DNA of 64,000 bases, taken from Dactylorhiza incarnata (taxonomy: Eukaryota; Streptophyta; Magnoliopsida; Asparagales; Orchidaceae). This document shows positions 36,201-48,200 of this stretch, piece by piece (the stretch's first letter is position 1; every line of letters starts with the position of its first letter). The DNA is taken from assembly GCA_033032865.1 (NCBI GenBank), contig JAWHQI010000258.1, positions 2,914,001-2,978,000 on the forward strand. The letters run 5' to 3'. The translations under genes and the position numbers were made by a program. Under the pieces are notes generated by a model. The model did no database searches. It was not told where the DNA came from and worked only from the letters and a program-made list of their open reading frames with translations.

Positions 36201-39200
36201 TCAAATTATTTTAGTCTAGGACAATCATATATATCCTAGATTAAAACTATCAATTATAAAATTTGACACGATAATAGAATGAGGGATGAAGTAAGGTACT
36301 CGCAAAGGCCCCGTGGAATACGACCATGATGCAAACATTTCATATTTCAGTATGACGCATGACACAACAAGTTAAATATAAATTTAAACATTGATACATC
36401 CAGAAACTCTTATACAACAACGATATGTGTGATTGCCTAAAAGTACGCAACTCTATTGTTAGCTTTGGTGCGATCGGAGCGTATCAAGTAGCGTTGACAG
36501 AGAGGTTCGGTAGAGCAAAGAGATCCGAGAATAGGGGTAGATGCGAGAAAATTTGGCACCATTGGAATAAAAAGAGGCAAGATTGTCTCAAGTTGTCTTT
36601 ACAGTCTCATCATATCGAATGATAAGTAAGCATACATCAAAACGACCGTTTACAAACCATGTGCGAACAAGAGCAACACTGACGTCCCGATCAGTATAGG
36701 TGGGAGATGTACACTCCGGAGGAGTATTAGTGAGATGATATCTTTTGCGCTGAGACTGCAAAAGGTGAATGAAACGCTCTAATCAGAATAGTTGGGTCCG
36801 ATCAATTTGGAAGTTGTTTTGAGGTTCCCGGAGGCACTGTAGACGAGTGGAGGGAGGGCCAGCATCACCATAATTTAGCGCGAATAAATGAAGGAATAGA
36901 GCGAAGAACTTCCAACTAACACCTATACAAGAAGGGGGATTAAGCAGTCCTCGAGGAGAGGCACTTGATGACCGGAACGTGTGGGAGATCGCGGAAGAGG
37001 GAGGTAGGACGCGAGTATGCAGTGCTCGTTGCCAATCAGAACTCGCGGGACTGGCAAGTAGGTCGCAAGAAGGAAAGCGCGATAGGTGGAGTGTAAAGAA
37101 TGAAGCGGGCGGTTGCAGAGGGAGAGAAGCGCGAGAGCTCGAATCAAGCGACAGAGTTCCCAGAAGATCAGTGATCGCGGGAGGACGGGAACTAGTGGGG
37201 GCTCGTGGAAGTAAGATGCTTCTCGCGCGAGAGGGTAGAGCTCGCGAGGAGGGGGAACACGCGGAATCTCACGGGGAACACGCGGGAGCTCACGGGTAAC
37301 ACACGGAAGCTCATGGGAAAATGTGAGTACGCACGTTCACGGGAATTGTAAGTCGTGGTTAGAACTCAGAGGAGACAAAAGTCGCGGGGAAAAACTCGCA
37401 GGAGCCGCGTTCACAGGCGATGGGAGTTGAGTTTGCGGGAGACTGAGAAGGAACTCGCGAGAGCTAGAGCTGGCGGGACTTGTAGCCTGAGTCACGGGAG
37501 CAGGAGTTCGTGGGACACACAGTGAGGTCGTGCAGATGTTATGAGAGAAGGGAGTCATTGTGTGAGGCCGGGAGTGTTCACGCGTGACCGGGGGTATTTA
37601 CGCGAGAGGCGAAGAGTCAAAAATTTCTCTAGGCTCTGATATTATGTGAGTTTGAAAATAAAAATATTTTCTATCAATCTACCTTGTTACATTGAGGCTC
37701 CCCCCTTTATGTAGAGTAGAAAATGAGAAATAATTGGATGTGAGACTAAATACAAGAGAGATGGAAATTTTACAATGGGCCCTTATTTGGGGCTTTTATA
37801 ATGGGTTTTAACAAATATTATTATTGTATGCTTAATTAGGACAGAAAGGCCATACACTATATAAAATAGTATTATTAAATTATTTTTAATCAATTTTTAA
37901 TAAATTAATAATACTAAAATATCCACATCATTGCCCCCGCTGCGCCATATAATCTAAAGACGTCAAAAACTTAACGAAAGTTAGTCCAAGGACATATTTC
38001 AAACTTCGCCTAAAATTTCGGGACAAATATAAGAAAAATAAAAATTCAGGTACATATTTCAAACTTAGGCTAAAGTTCAGTGACTAATTAATGCATTTTA
38101 CCTAAGAAATAAAAAAAAAATACCTGTAAGAAATGATTTATAGCCCGTCTAACAACTCCAGGCTCATGTGGTAGCAACTGCACTAATAGGGAAAAAATTA
38201 AAGCCATTATTATAATCAGTGCAAATAATATGTTAAACTAACTTGAAAGAGAAACATGATACAGTCTAACAGAGGGAATGGATTAAGAACTAATCAAAAT
38301 TGAGAGAACAAAATGAAATATTGACAAAACATAAAACCATTTAAGAATGTATTGCCAGTGAGGGTACATGCTCTAGAAAATTGAATAAAGGTTCGTTTTA
38401 TTCACTCTTCAAAATTCATTATTCCTCTTACATTGATCCCCTATTTATACATACACAAGGGGGAATCTAATTCCTGATTGGAGATGTGGGACTAATTATA
38501 AGAAGAGGGAAGACGCTAACCGCACACCACTCAGCCAACCTGGATAAATCAAATGAGATGAGTCCTTTAGTTAGACAATCAGCTACTTGCTCCTTCGTAT
38601 CAACATATCCCAGTTTGAGCACCCCACTATCCAGTTTCTCCTTGATAAAGAACCTGTCAAACTCTATATGCCTCGTTCGGTCATGATGGACAGGGTTATT
38701 TGCAATGTTGATGGCTGACTTGCTGTCACACCATAATGCCATATGCGCTCCTCGGTCTATCTTGAGTTCCATTAGCAGGGATTTCAACCACAACAACTCG
38801 CTCACACCTAAGGCCATGACTCTGTACTCTGCTTCGGCTGTAGACCTTGCAACTACTATCTGCTTCTTGCTCCTCCAGGAGACTAGATTGCCTCCTACAA
38901 ACATGCAGTATCCAGACGTTGACCTTCTGTCATCAACGCAACTAGCCCAGTCAGAGTCACAATAGCCTTCGATGTTTGAATGTCCATTCTTCCTGAAGAT
39001 CAGTCCCTTTCCTAGTGCACTCTTTAAGTACCTGAGAATCTGATATACAGCATCCATGTGACCCTCCCTAGGATCATGCATATAACGGGCCACCACACTT
39101 ACGACAAACGATATGTCGGGGCGGGTGTGACCCAGATAGATCAGGCGGCCTACCAACCTCTGGTACCTTTCTTTATCAATTGGCTCTCCTGCCTCAGCAC

Positions 39201-42200
39201 CAAACTTGGACTTCTGATCAATGGGAGCAACTGCAGGTCTGCACCCTAGCATACCCGTTTCTTTGAGCAGATCCAACACATATTTTCGTTGGGATAGAAC
39301 AATCCCTTCTGCGTCGTGGGATACCTCAATCCCAAGAAAGTACCTTAGTTACCCCAAGTCTTTCACCTCAAATTCCTTTCCTAATTTCTTCTTCAACTGA
39401 GTAATTTCACCTTCATCATCGCCTGTGATGATCATGTCGTCCACATACACAGGAAGTATTGTAATGTGAGCTCCACGTTGCCGAAAAAACATTGTATGGT
39501 CCGCATTGGTCTGCTGGTATCCCATAGCTACCATGACCCTCCTGAACCTGTCAAACCAAGCTCGAGGAGACTGCTTCAGTCCATAAAGTGACTTCTTGAG
39601 TCTACACACCTTCCCTGTTGTTTGCCTCGTGTCAAAGCCCGATGGTACCTCCATGTAAACTTCTTCCAACAAGTCCCCGTGAAGAAAGGTATTCTTCACG
39701 TCCAGCTGGTGTAGTTTCCATCCCCCATTTACCACCAAAGATATTAGTGTCCGCATTGTGCTCATCTTTGCGACGGGTGCAAAGGTCTCATCGTAGTCAA
39801 TGTCATAAGTCTGACTATACCCCTTTGCAACTAATCGGGCTTTGTAGCGCTCAACCTGACCTTTCGGGTTTTGTTTCACCGTAAAAACCCATTTGCACCC
39901 AACCGCCTTTTTTCCAGGTGGTAGAAATACAAGATTCCAGGTGTTATTCTTTTCAAATGCCCCGAGTTCTTCTAGCATTGCAACTTTCCACTATGAATCT
40001 TCCTTAGCAACCTGCCAACACTTAGGAATAGAGACATTGTTCAAAGATGCAATGAATGCTCCATGCATAGATGATATTTTAGAGTAAGAGACAAATTGGG
40101 CAATATCATGGGGAAAGCCATACCGATCAGGTGAGACTCCTGCATTCCTGCAGGAACTCCGCCTTACCGGTATGGAGGAGAAGGTATGAATGGAGGAATT
40201 ATAACACATGTGGATTTGGAGGCTGAAGTGGATAGGGTAGGTGTCTCAGGAGTCAGAGTAGCAGAAGACACGGGACTCGACACAAGTGGCATTGTAGACA
40301 TTGTAGCTTCATTCTGCTGGAATCTTCGGGTATACACTCTCAGCTCCCCCTGAACCTGAAGTTCATCAGTGGCAGATTTATTCACCTCATGTACTGGCGC
40401 AACAGCCAATTCCGCACCCTTCTGTACAGGAGAGCAAGGGATACTTACTATTAGCCTCTCACTACTACTGTTATCTTCCCCTTCTCGCCTTATATCGTCC
40501 GTAACAGGCGGGTCCTCAAGAGGTGAGTCAACCGGAGAGGAGTAATATGGCTTAAATTCCCTAAATGTGACATCCATACTAATGAGTAATTTTCTCTCTA
40601 CCGGGCTCCAACACACATACCCCTTTTGAGTAGCTGAATACCCAACAAAGACATACTTCAGAGCCTTTGGATCCAACTTTCTCACATTTGGTCTCTGATC
40701 CTGTACGAAGCAAACGCAACCGAAGGTCTTGAGGGGAAGAATATCTCGATTGATCAAATATGATGTTGTAAGAACAGTTTGCCCCCACAAGTACTTTGGC
40801 ACCTTCATCGATATCATCATGCTCCGAGTCACTTCCAAAAGGTGTTTGTTCTTTCGTTCCGATACACCGTTCTGCTTTGGTGTGTACGGACAAGCCGTTT
40901 GATGTTGTATTCCATGTGAGGACAAGTACTCTCCAAATGTTCTGTTTGTGTACTTTGTCTCGTTGTCAGACCTCAACACTTTTACAACTGCACCATATTG
41001 AGTCTGAACCCCTTTGTGGAAATCCTTAAAGCATGCAAACACATCACTTTTATTTTTCATCAAGTAAAGTCAGGTCACACGAGAGAAGCAATCAATGAAA
41101 GACACAAAATAACGAAACTCATTCACAGTAGTTGTGGGACAAGGTCCCCAAACATCAGTATGTATTAAATCAAAAGGAGCAACACTTTTATTATCCGAAC
41201 TGGAATAAGAGTTTCTAGTGTGTTTCTCAAACTCGCATGCGTCACAGATAAGTTTATTACGATTAGCTTTCTCAAATAAAGTGGGATACAATTGACTTAA
41301 AACATGAAAAGAGGGATGTCCCAAGAGCTGATGATAAAGAAGAAGCAATTCTTCTATGCTCCTTCCGACTCCTGCAGCATCTTCTACCAGTGTTGAAAGA
41401 GATGAGTCCATACTTTCCTTATCCAGGTACCACAAGCCATTATGTCATGTGTCAGTCCCAAGTCTTCTGCCGGTCTCCTTCTCTTGGAAGATCACCTTCG
41501 GAATATCAAACAAAACAACACATTTTAGTTGAGATATGATGACACTAATGGATATGAGATTCACAGGAAAGGATGAAGCATGCAAAACATTGGACAGAGT
41601 CAAAGTATTGGTACATCGCACGGTACCCTTACCAACCACTGGTTGAGTTGTGTCATCGGCAGTCTGAATTCTCTCTGGGACTGCTAGGGGAGTATACGAA
41701 AGGAATTCCCTAGCATCCCCAGTGACATGTCGAGAAGCACACGAATCGACTATCCAATCTGGTGTTCTAGTATTGGATATAGCTGTGAGGGCAAGAGTTT
41801 CATTATACCTGAGGTTGAATGAGCGAACAAGGCAATGTTACTCCTTGATGAAACTGGAGTGAGTGTGTCATCCATCATACCCTTTTGCTTTCTCTGCATC
41901 AACTGAGAGTAAGCGTTCACGATCTCCTGTTCCTCTGAGTAACCTATATCAGTCATACTTCCGTCTACCTCACCTTCGGCTATCATTAGATTCGCATGGT
42001 AACCTCCTCTTCCACCACCTCTGCGCCCGCCACGATCACGACCGCGGTAGCCTTCTTTTCCCCGTCCACCTGCTTCCCGCTCTTTCGGTGGCTTGGGGCA
42101 AGCCAGTCGCAAATGACCTATCTCGCCACAATTGTAACACTGTCGTGTCTCACCCTTGTATCATGTGTGTCCAGAATTGGTTACCACTAGGGCTGATTTC

Positions 42201-45200
42201 ACCCCGGTGGGTGTAGTCATGTCATACTAATTCGGCTCTCCTCCTGCATCATAGCTGAGATCGTCTCATCCAAGGTATGAATCTTTGGCTGAGCGAGCAA
42301 CATTGCGCTCCTTTGCTCAAATGTTGGGTTCAACCCCCTCATAAAGTGCATAGTCCACCGCTGAGCATCTCGCTCCCCTTTCGTGCATTCAGGGTCTTTG
42401 CAGCATGCGGCTAGTGAGAAATAATCATAGTTTGCCCATAGTCGCTCTAGATCTGCGACATACTCCCGGATCGAGCGATCCCCTTGGGTTACAGTCTCAA
42501 TCTCCCGTTCGATCTGAAACACGTGCATGTTGTTGTCAGCTCCTGCATAAAGCCTTTATAACTTCCCACAAACATCATTTACGGTTTCTATGCCATCCAC
42601 AGTGATAGCGATAGACGCGACCATTGAGTTTAGGAGCCATGTGTGCAACAGACTGTGTGTAGTCTTCCATTGATTGTACTCATCCGAGTCCTTCTCTGGC
42701 TCCTTCTCGCCACTCAGATAGCCCTCCAAGTTTCTGCCGGAGAGTGCCCTTTTCACCCGACGGGACCAACTTAAGTATGTAGCTGGTCCGTCGAGCTTCA
42801 GCTCCACGGGGGGAAGATCCAGCTTCACCAGAGGCGGCGACGACTGAGCTACCCCCTCACCTTTGGACATCCGCAAGAACTCGAAGAACAATTTTAGATC
42901 CGCCTCCTCCATTTTGGCAACCAACTTCTCCATGAGTGCGGACCGCGCTTGATAGACTACTTATTTTGTCAAGCACGCACTCGCACGCTATGCAACTTCT
43001 TCACGCGTATACCACCAAGCAAATCGTATCACGCTCCTTGTAGTGTCGTGCCTCTTCCTCACGTGACACGTGCGTCCTCTGGCAGCGGCAATTTAGTAAT
43101 TCCTATTTAACATGTGAATAGAAATTTGCAACTTCTGCGGGCCTGATTATTCTTCGAGGTACGGCCACAAATGCGTATCCACTCCTCCGCGGCACTAGGG
43201 CACAAATCCCGGCCTCAACTGCGAGTCAAATCGTGTCCACTCCTTCAGCTGTGTGAACTACGTGCCTCAAAAGCGCGTGCGCCGCACTTGCAGGAACCTC
43301 CTACCCCAATCTCCTGCACGCACTCCTGCCGCACCTCTTGCGTACGTGTCGCGTCTGCCGTGTGAGAGGCGCTCCTGCCGTGTGCTCCGCAAGCGCTCCT
43401 GTCGCGTGCTCTGGCAAGCGCACCTGCGCTCCTGCCGCACCTGCGCAAGCGCTTCGCAAGTGACGCTCTGCGCTCCTGCCGCACCTGCGCACCTCCTGCC
43501 GCGCCTCTTCCACACTCCTGCCGCACTCCTACCGCAAGCGCAAGACTCTGCGCTCCTGTCGCACTCCTCTTGCGTAAGTCCTGCCGCACTCCTCTTGCGT
43601 AAGTCCTACCGCACTCCTCCTCCCCGCCGCAGTCCCGCACGAGTAACCGCCGCACGAGCATGCACCCTCCTGCCAGCTCCTGCGCTTGTGCACGAGCAAG
43701 CGCCTGTGCCGCACGCTCCTGCCGCACCTCATCCGCAATCCTCGTGCTCCTGTCGGTCGAGCACAGTTCCTGAGCACGAGCACGGTTTCTTCCTGCGGAG
43801 GAGAATTAAAGTTGCGAGCACGGAAGCGGAATTTCTCCGAAACCTAGCTCTGATACCATGTAGAAAATTGAATAAAGGTTCGTTTTATTCTCTTCAAAAA
43901 TCATTATTCCTCTTACATTGATCCCCTATTTATACATACACAAGGGGGAATCTAATTCCTGATTGGAGATGTGGGACTAATTACAAAAAGAGGAAAGGCG
44001 CTAACCGCACACCACTCAGCGCTAAACGCACACCAACACATGCATAAGTCTAGAAAACATACACAATTTCAGTAGTGTAAAAACCTAGTTTTCAAAATGA
44101 TAGAAAAAGGGAAATGAACATGGTAAACAGTGATAGACACATCATCCAATGTGAAGACTGTTAGATAAGTAGAACATTGTGTTTCCCACTTGAATATAAA
44201 CTGTTTGAAAATGCATCTTTGTTGCATTCATTCATATTATTTGTCTTTCTCCTTCTGCCTAAATCCTCTTGTACAATAGACTGTATTTTTTGTTGAACAT
44301 TGATAAAGGGAAACCCGGTGCACAAGGCATCCCCGCGAAGTGAGGGTCCGGGGAAGGGTCCCACCACAAGGGTGAAATGTAGGCAAACCTTACCTTGCAT
44401 TTTTGCAAGAGGCTGCTTCCAGGACATTGATACAACAACAACAACAGAACCCATATAGTCCCCAATCATTGGGGGTATGGGCGGGGGAAGATTGGAAACA
44501 GACCTAACCTTTGGCCCTATGCACAAAGTGGCTTCTCTCAGAGGAGAAAGACCGAACCTTCGACAATAAATGCACAAAGTGGCTGCTCACAGATTACCAC
44601 CGAAATAGTGGCCCCCTATACCGTCACGTTTGTTGTGGAATCATGCCCTCAAATCAAAGACATCAGAGAGGGCAGACCCAAGAATCCATTTTGATTTATG
44701 TGCACATAACCATGCTTCCTTCATTCAGCATCCAGAGCATTGGCCTTGCACAAAATTATACAACTGTGCTCATTAACATAATTGTGCTAAGGATTAAATT
44801 GCTATTGTCTGTAAGTTAATTTTGAAAAGTAAAAAAGAGTATTCTTTACTGAACCATGTTTTTGTCCATTGTGTCCTGCTCCTTGAGCATCATTGCATCT
44901 CCATGTTTGAGTCAAGACTTTCCAAGTTTGATCAAAGAGGCCCTCTAGCGGTGGGTTGGGGTCCAGGAAGGAGAACGAAGAACAGGTCATCCTAACTAAG
45001 TTTGGATTTAACCACATGAAGACGGAACAAATACACAAGAGTAAACCAGGCCTAGAAGCCAGACTTACATAGATAGACCTATACTAACCGAATGTGGTTA
45101 GACCTGTTGAGTAGAGCAAAATTTGTATATATATTTCCATCTATCAAATACAATGTATGAATACAAATATATAGGAGGGAGAAAGAGAGAGAAAATCCTT

Positions 45201-48200
45201 ATACATGATGTGGGACTAAAGAGAAGAGATAAACAATTGGGCTCCTACATGGGTCATTACATGGGCTTTTCTAACACTCCCCCGCAAGCTGGAGCGTACA
45301 AGTCGTAGGCACCCAGCTTGGACAGGAATTGATAAAATAGGGTACTAGGTAGGGCCTTGGTGAGAATATCAGCAACTTGGTCAGTACCCGGAACATGCTT
45401 TAATTCTATTTTCTTCATTTGAACTTTCTCCCGGATGAAGTGACAGTCCACTTCAATGTGTTTCGTTCTTTCGTGGAAGACTGGGTTCTTAGCTATGTGT
45501 ATAGCAGCTTGATTGTCACATAGTAAGATAGCTGGTGAGGAAAGTTTTACTCCTAGATCAGTAAGGAGACTTTCAAGCCACGTGAGTTCAGAAACAACTG
45601 ATGTCATCGAACGTATTCTGCCTCAGCTGAAGATCGAGCAACCACAACTTGTTTCTTACTACGCCAGGTAATAAGGTGACCTCCAAAGTAGGTACAAAAA
45701 CCACTAGTAGACCGCTGATCATCCAGGGAACCAGCATAATCTGCATCAGAATACGCAACCAATGTTGGAGTAGAAGACGAGGTTTTGTATACCAGCCCTT
45801 GACCAGGGGCTGTTTTCAGATATCTTAGGATGTGTTCGACGGCTTGAAGATGGGACATTCAAGGGGAATGCATAAATCGGCTGACAACCCCAACAGCAAA
45901 GGATATATCTGGTCTCGTGACTGTTAGGTAAATTAGTTTCCCAACAAGTCGTCGATAGTACTCTGGGTTTGGAAGAAGAAGATCTGCATCAGAAGCATGT
46001 GCACACAGCTTGTGATTGACATCCATCGGGGTGTTAATCGGCTTGCATCCAGAATAACCAGCATCTTGAAGGAGGTCGAGACAGTACTTTCGTTGAGAGA
46101 GGACAAGTCCATCAGGACGTCTTGCGATCTCCAGACCAAGGAAGTATCGAAGGTTCCCCAGATCTTTTGTTTGAAAAACGGAGCTCAGATGTTGTTTGAC
46201 CGCTGGTATTCCCTTTGAATCATCTCCTGTGATTAGGATGTCGTCAACATATACCAACAGAAGAACCGTTCCTGTTGTTCGATGTCGAGTGAACAGAGAG
46301 AAGTCTGTCGAGCTCCGTGTGAAACCAACCTCCCGAATAGCCTTACTGAACTTATCAAACCATGCCCGGGGGGATTGTTTGAGACCATAGATGGACTTCT
46401 TAAGGTGACAGACTCAAGACTCCCCCGTGGTCTCAAACCCGAGCGGTTGTTGCATGTAGACTGTTTCTTGTAGGTCACCATTGAGAAACGCATTCTTGAT
46501 ATCCAGCTGATGTAATGGCCATTGGCGATGCACAGCGACAGAGAGAAGGACACGAACGGTGTTGAGCTTGGCCACTGGAGAGAACGTTTCCTCATAATCG
46601 AGACCTTGTTGTTGAGTAAAGCCACGAGCCACCAGTCGTGCCTTAAGACGGTCAATTGTCCCATCAGGAGCATGCTTGATGACAAAGACCCATTTACACC
46701 CAACAGGAGTCTGGTTTGGGGGGAGAGGGACCAGGTCCCATGTCTGATTAGCCCAGAGAGCTGACATTTCTTCATCTATTGCTGCCCGCCAGCCGGGATG
46801 TTGGAGAGCCTCCTGCACAGAGTTAGGTATAGAAATAGAAGATAATGAAGTAGCAAAGGTTTGAAGCGGTGGGGAGAGGCGATGTAAGGATACATAGTTC
46901 GCCAACGGATGAGCGGTGGAGACTGGTGCCGGATCAGCAGATCGCAAGGTGTCAGAGGTCGAAGTCGACTGCATTGGAGCGGCGGAGCGAGAAGGGTGAC
47001 GGGTGTAGATACGGATAATAGGGAGTTTTTGGAGAACAGGAGCCGAGTCGGGAGGGGGGGTTGGTAGATGAGGGGGAACGGGAATGACTGGTTGAGGAAA
47101 GGATTGTTGTGGAAGAGGTGGTGTTGGAGTGGTAACAGGAATGACTGGTCGAGGGAAGGATTGTTGTGGAAGAGGTGGTGTTGTGGAGGGAAGGATTGTC
47201 GAGGGAAGGATTGTTGTGGAATGACTGATAACGGGAATGATTGGTCGAGGGAAGGATTTTCGGACCTAGCTCTGATACCATGTTGAGTAGAGCAAAATTT
47301 GTATATATATTTCCATCTATCAAATACAATGTATGAATACAAATATATAGGAGGGAGAAAGAGAGAGAAAATCCTTATACATGATGTGGAACTAAAAAGA
47401 AGAGATAAACAATTGGGATCCTACATGGGCCATTACATGGGCTTTAACAAGACCAAATGATACAAAAATATATGATTTCTTGAACCGAATTTGTATGGGA
47501 ACACAACCTACACAAAGAACCACAATGGACGACAATACCACACTTTCTCTAGTCTCTCCTTTCTCCTTGTCAGTTGTCCATACAAGAAAAAAATAATATT
47601 TCAATAATTAAAAATATGAAGGATGGTCGGCCATCAGCTAATATTTTATTAATAAAATATAAATGCAGTTGGAAAGTGAGGATTAGTGAAAGGAAGCCAG
47701 GTGCTATAATATTGTCTATTTTCATGCAAGAATAAGGAGATGCCAACCTTTTCGGTTTATAAATAGACCTCTTTTGTAATAAAATTTCATGACAATTTAC
47801 TAGACTACTCCCCAGCTCTCTCTCTCTCTCTCTATATCCACTAGGGTGGTCCGCCACTAGGCTTCCTCATACATGGAGCACCCTCTGTCTTTAGTGCACT
47901 TTCCCTGTTTAAAAATTCCTCTCCCTAAGTTATAGATTCAGAATTAATTTTTAAGTTAACAAAAAGGAGAGAATTAGAAATGAAGAAAGACGACGGAAAG
48001 CAATCCTAGTAGAGGAAGACAGAAAAGACAAGGTATTATCCAGACATAATGGTGTAATTCTAGCTTATCAATCTAACTTTAGTTTCAATAATTCTTTCTT
48101 AAATCCTTCTTATGTTCACCTTGTCATCTCTAAAATCATCTAAAATCTAATTTCATTGAAATTCAAGAACCTAAGATCTCAGTTTGAGCTTGAAAGGTCT

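Larger units (their letters stand above)
21190..36486 (+). mobile_element. Athila-like Ty3/gypsy element inside copia-1
   Basis: LTRs of 1462 and 1474 bp. After the 5' LTR comes aggcaccgttgtcgggtaag, a decayed form of the TGGCGCCGTTGCCGGGGA primer site typical of Athila-type plant elements. Before the 3' LTR is aagtgtggggtatt, the matching purine tract. Both flanks share agtagcg (left 21182-21188, right 36487-36493), which contains the probable TSD. The internal region is reduced to about 2.7 kb of original sequence with no readable gag or pol, and has received three further elements. Confidence 0.82.
19876..37813 (-). mobile_element. Copia-1: old Ty1/copia element, host of the nested insertions
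   Basis: Two short LTRs (19876-20054 and 37645-37813), both TG...CA, flanked by TSD aacat (19871-19875) and aatat (37814-37818), one mismatch. Orientation is minus. Next to the right LTR is a decayed primer site TAATATCAGAGC; next to the left LTR is the purine tract CTTGAAGGAGAG. The internal sequence is only about 2.3 kb once the gypsy element 21190-36486 is removed, and lacks integrase, RT and RNase H. LTRs are visibly diverged, more than in any other pair here. Confidence 0.87.
19669..38069. mobile_element. MULE-like element with long terminal inverted repeats, split by copia-1
   Basis: 19669-19800 (cctaagtttgaaataag, cttatatttttttc, gatgatgtgg) is the reverse complement of about 37930-38069, with roughly 140-bp arms. 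No transposase is present. The two halves are separated only by the copia element at 19876-37813. Long inverted repeats without coding suggest a non-autonomous Mutator-like element; the exact ends and TSD are not resolved. It occupies the TruA intron and its right end lies about 50 bp from exon 38124-38177. Confidence 0.6.
38372..44038 (-). mobile_element. Copia-2: near-complete Ty1/copia element in TruA intron
   Basis: Perfect TSD catgc (38367-38371 and 44039-44043). LTRs about 38372-38538 and 43859-44038. Primer site TGGTATCAGAGCTAGGTT directly beside the 5' LTR. Gag, protease, integrase, RT and RNase H are all readable on the minus strand with a few stops and deletions. The left LTR begins TC instead of TG and lacks about 14 bp at its inner end. 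Confidence 0.93.
45105..47449 (-). mobile_element. Copia-3: deletion derivative related to copia-4
   Basis: Perfect TSD agacc (45100-45104, 47450-47454). LTRs 45105-45276 and 47281-47449 differ by about four substitutions and a 3-bp indel. Primer site TGGTATCAGAGC and purine tract GCTTGCGGGGGAG are both intact. Only 2.0 kb of interior remains: RT and RNase H. Gag, protease and integrase are deleted from just after the primer site. Confidence 0.93.

Noticed and set aside
43171..43921. Cys/Arg-rich ORFs of up to 222 codons
   Set aside because: Translation of the ctcctgccgcac repeats in the copia-2 leader; open on both strands.
47068..47286. Gly/Trp/Arg repeat protein on the plus strand
   Set aside because: Antisense of the expanded linker repeat in copia-3.
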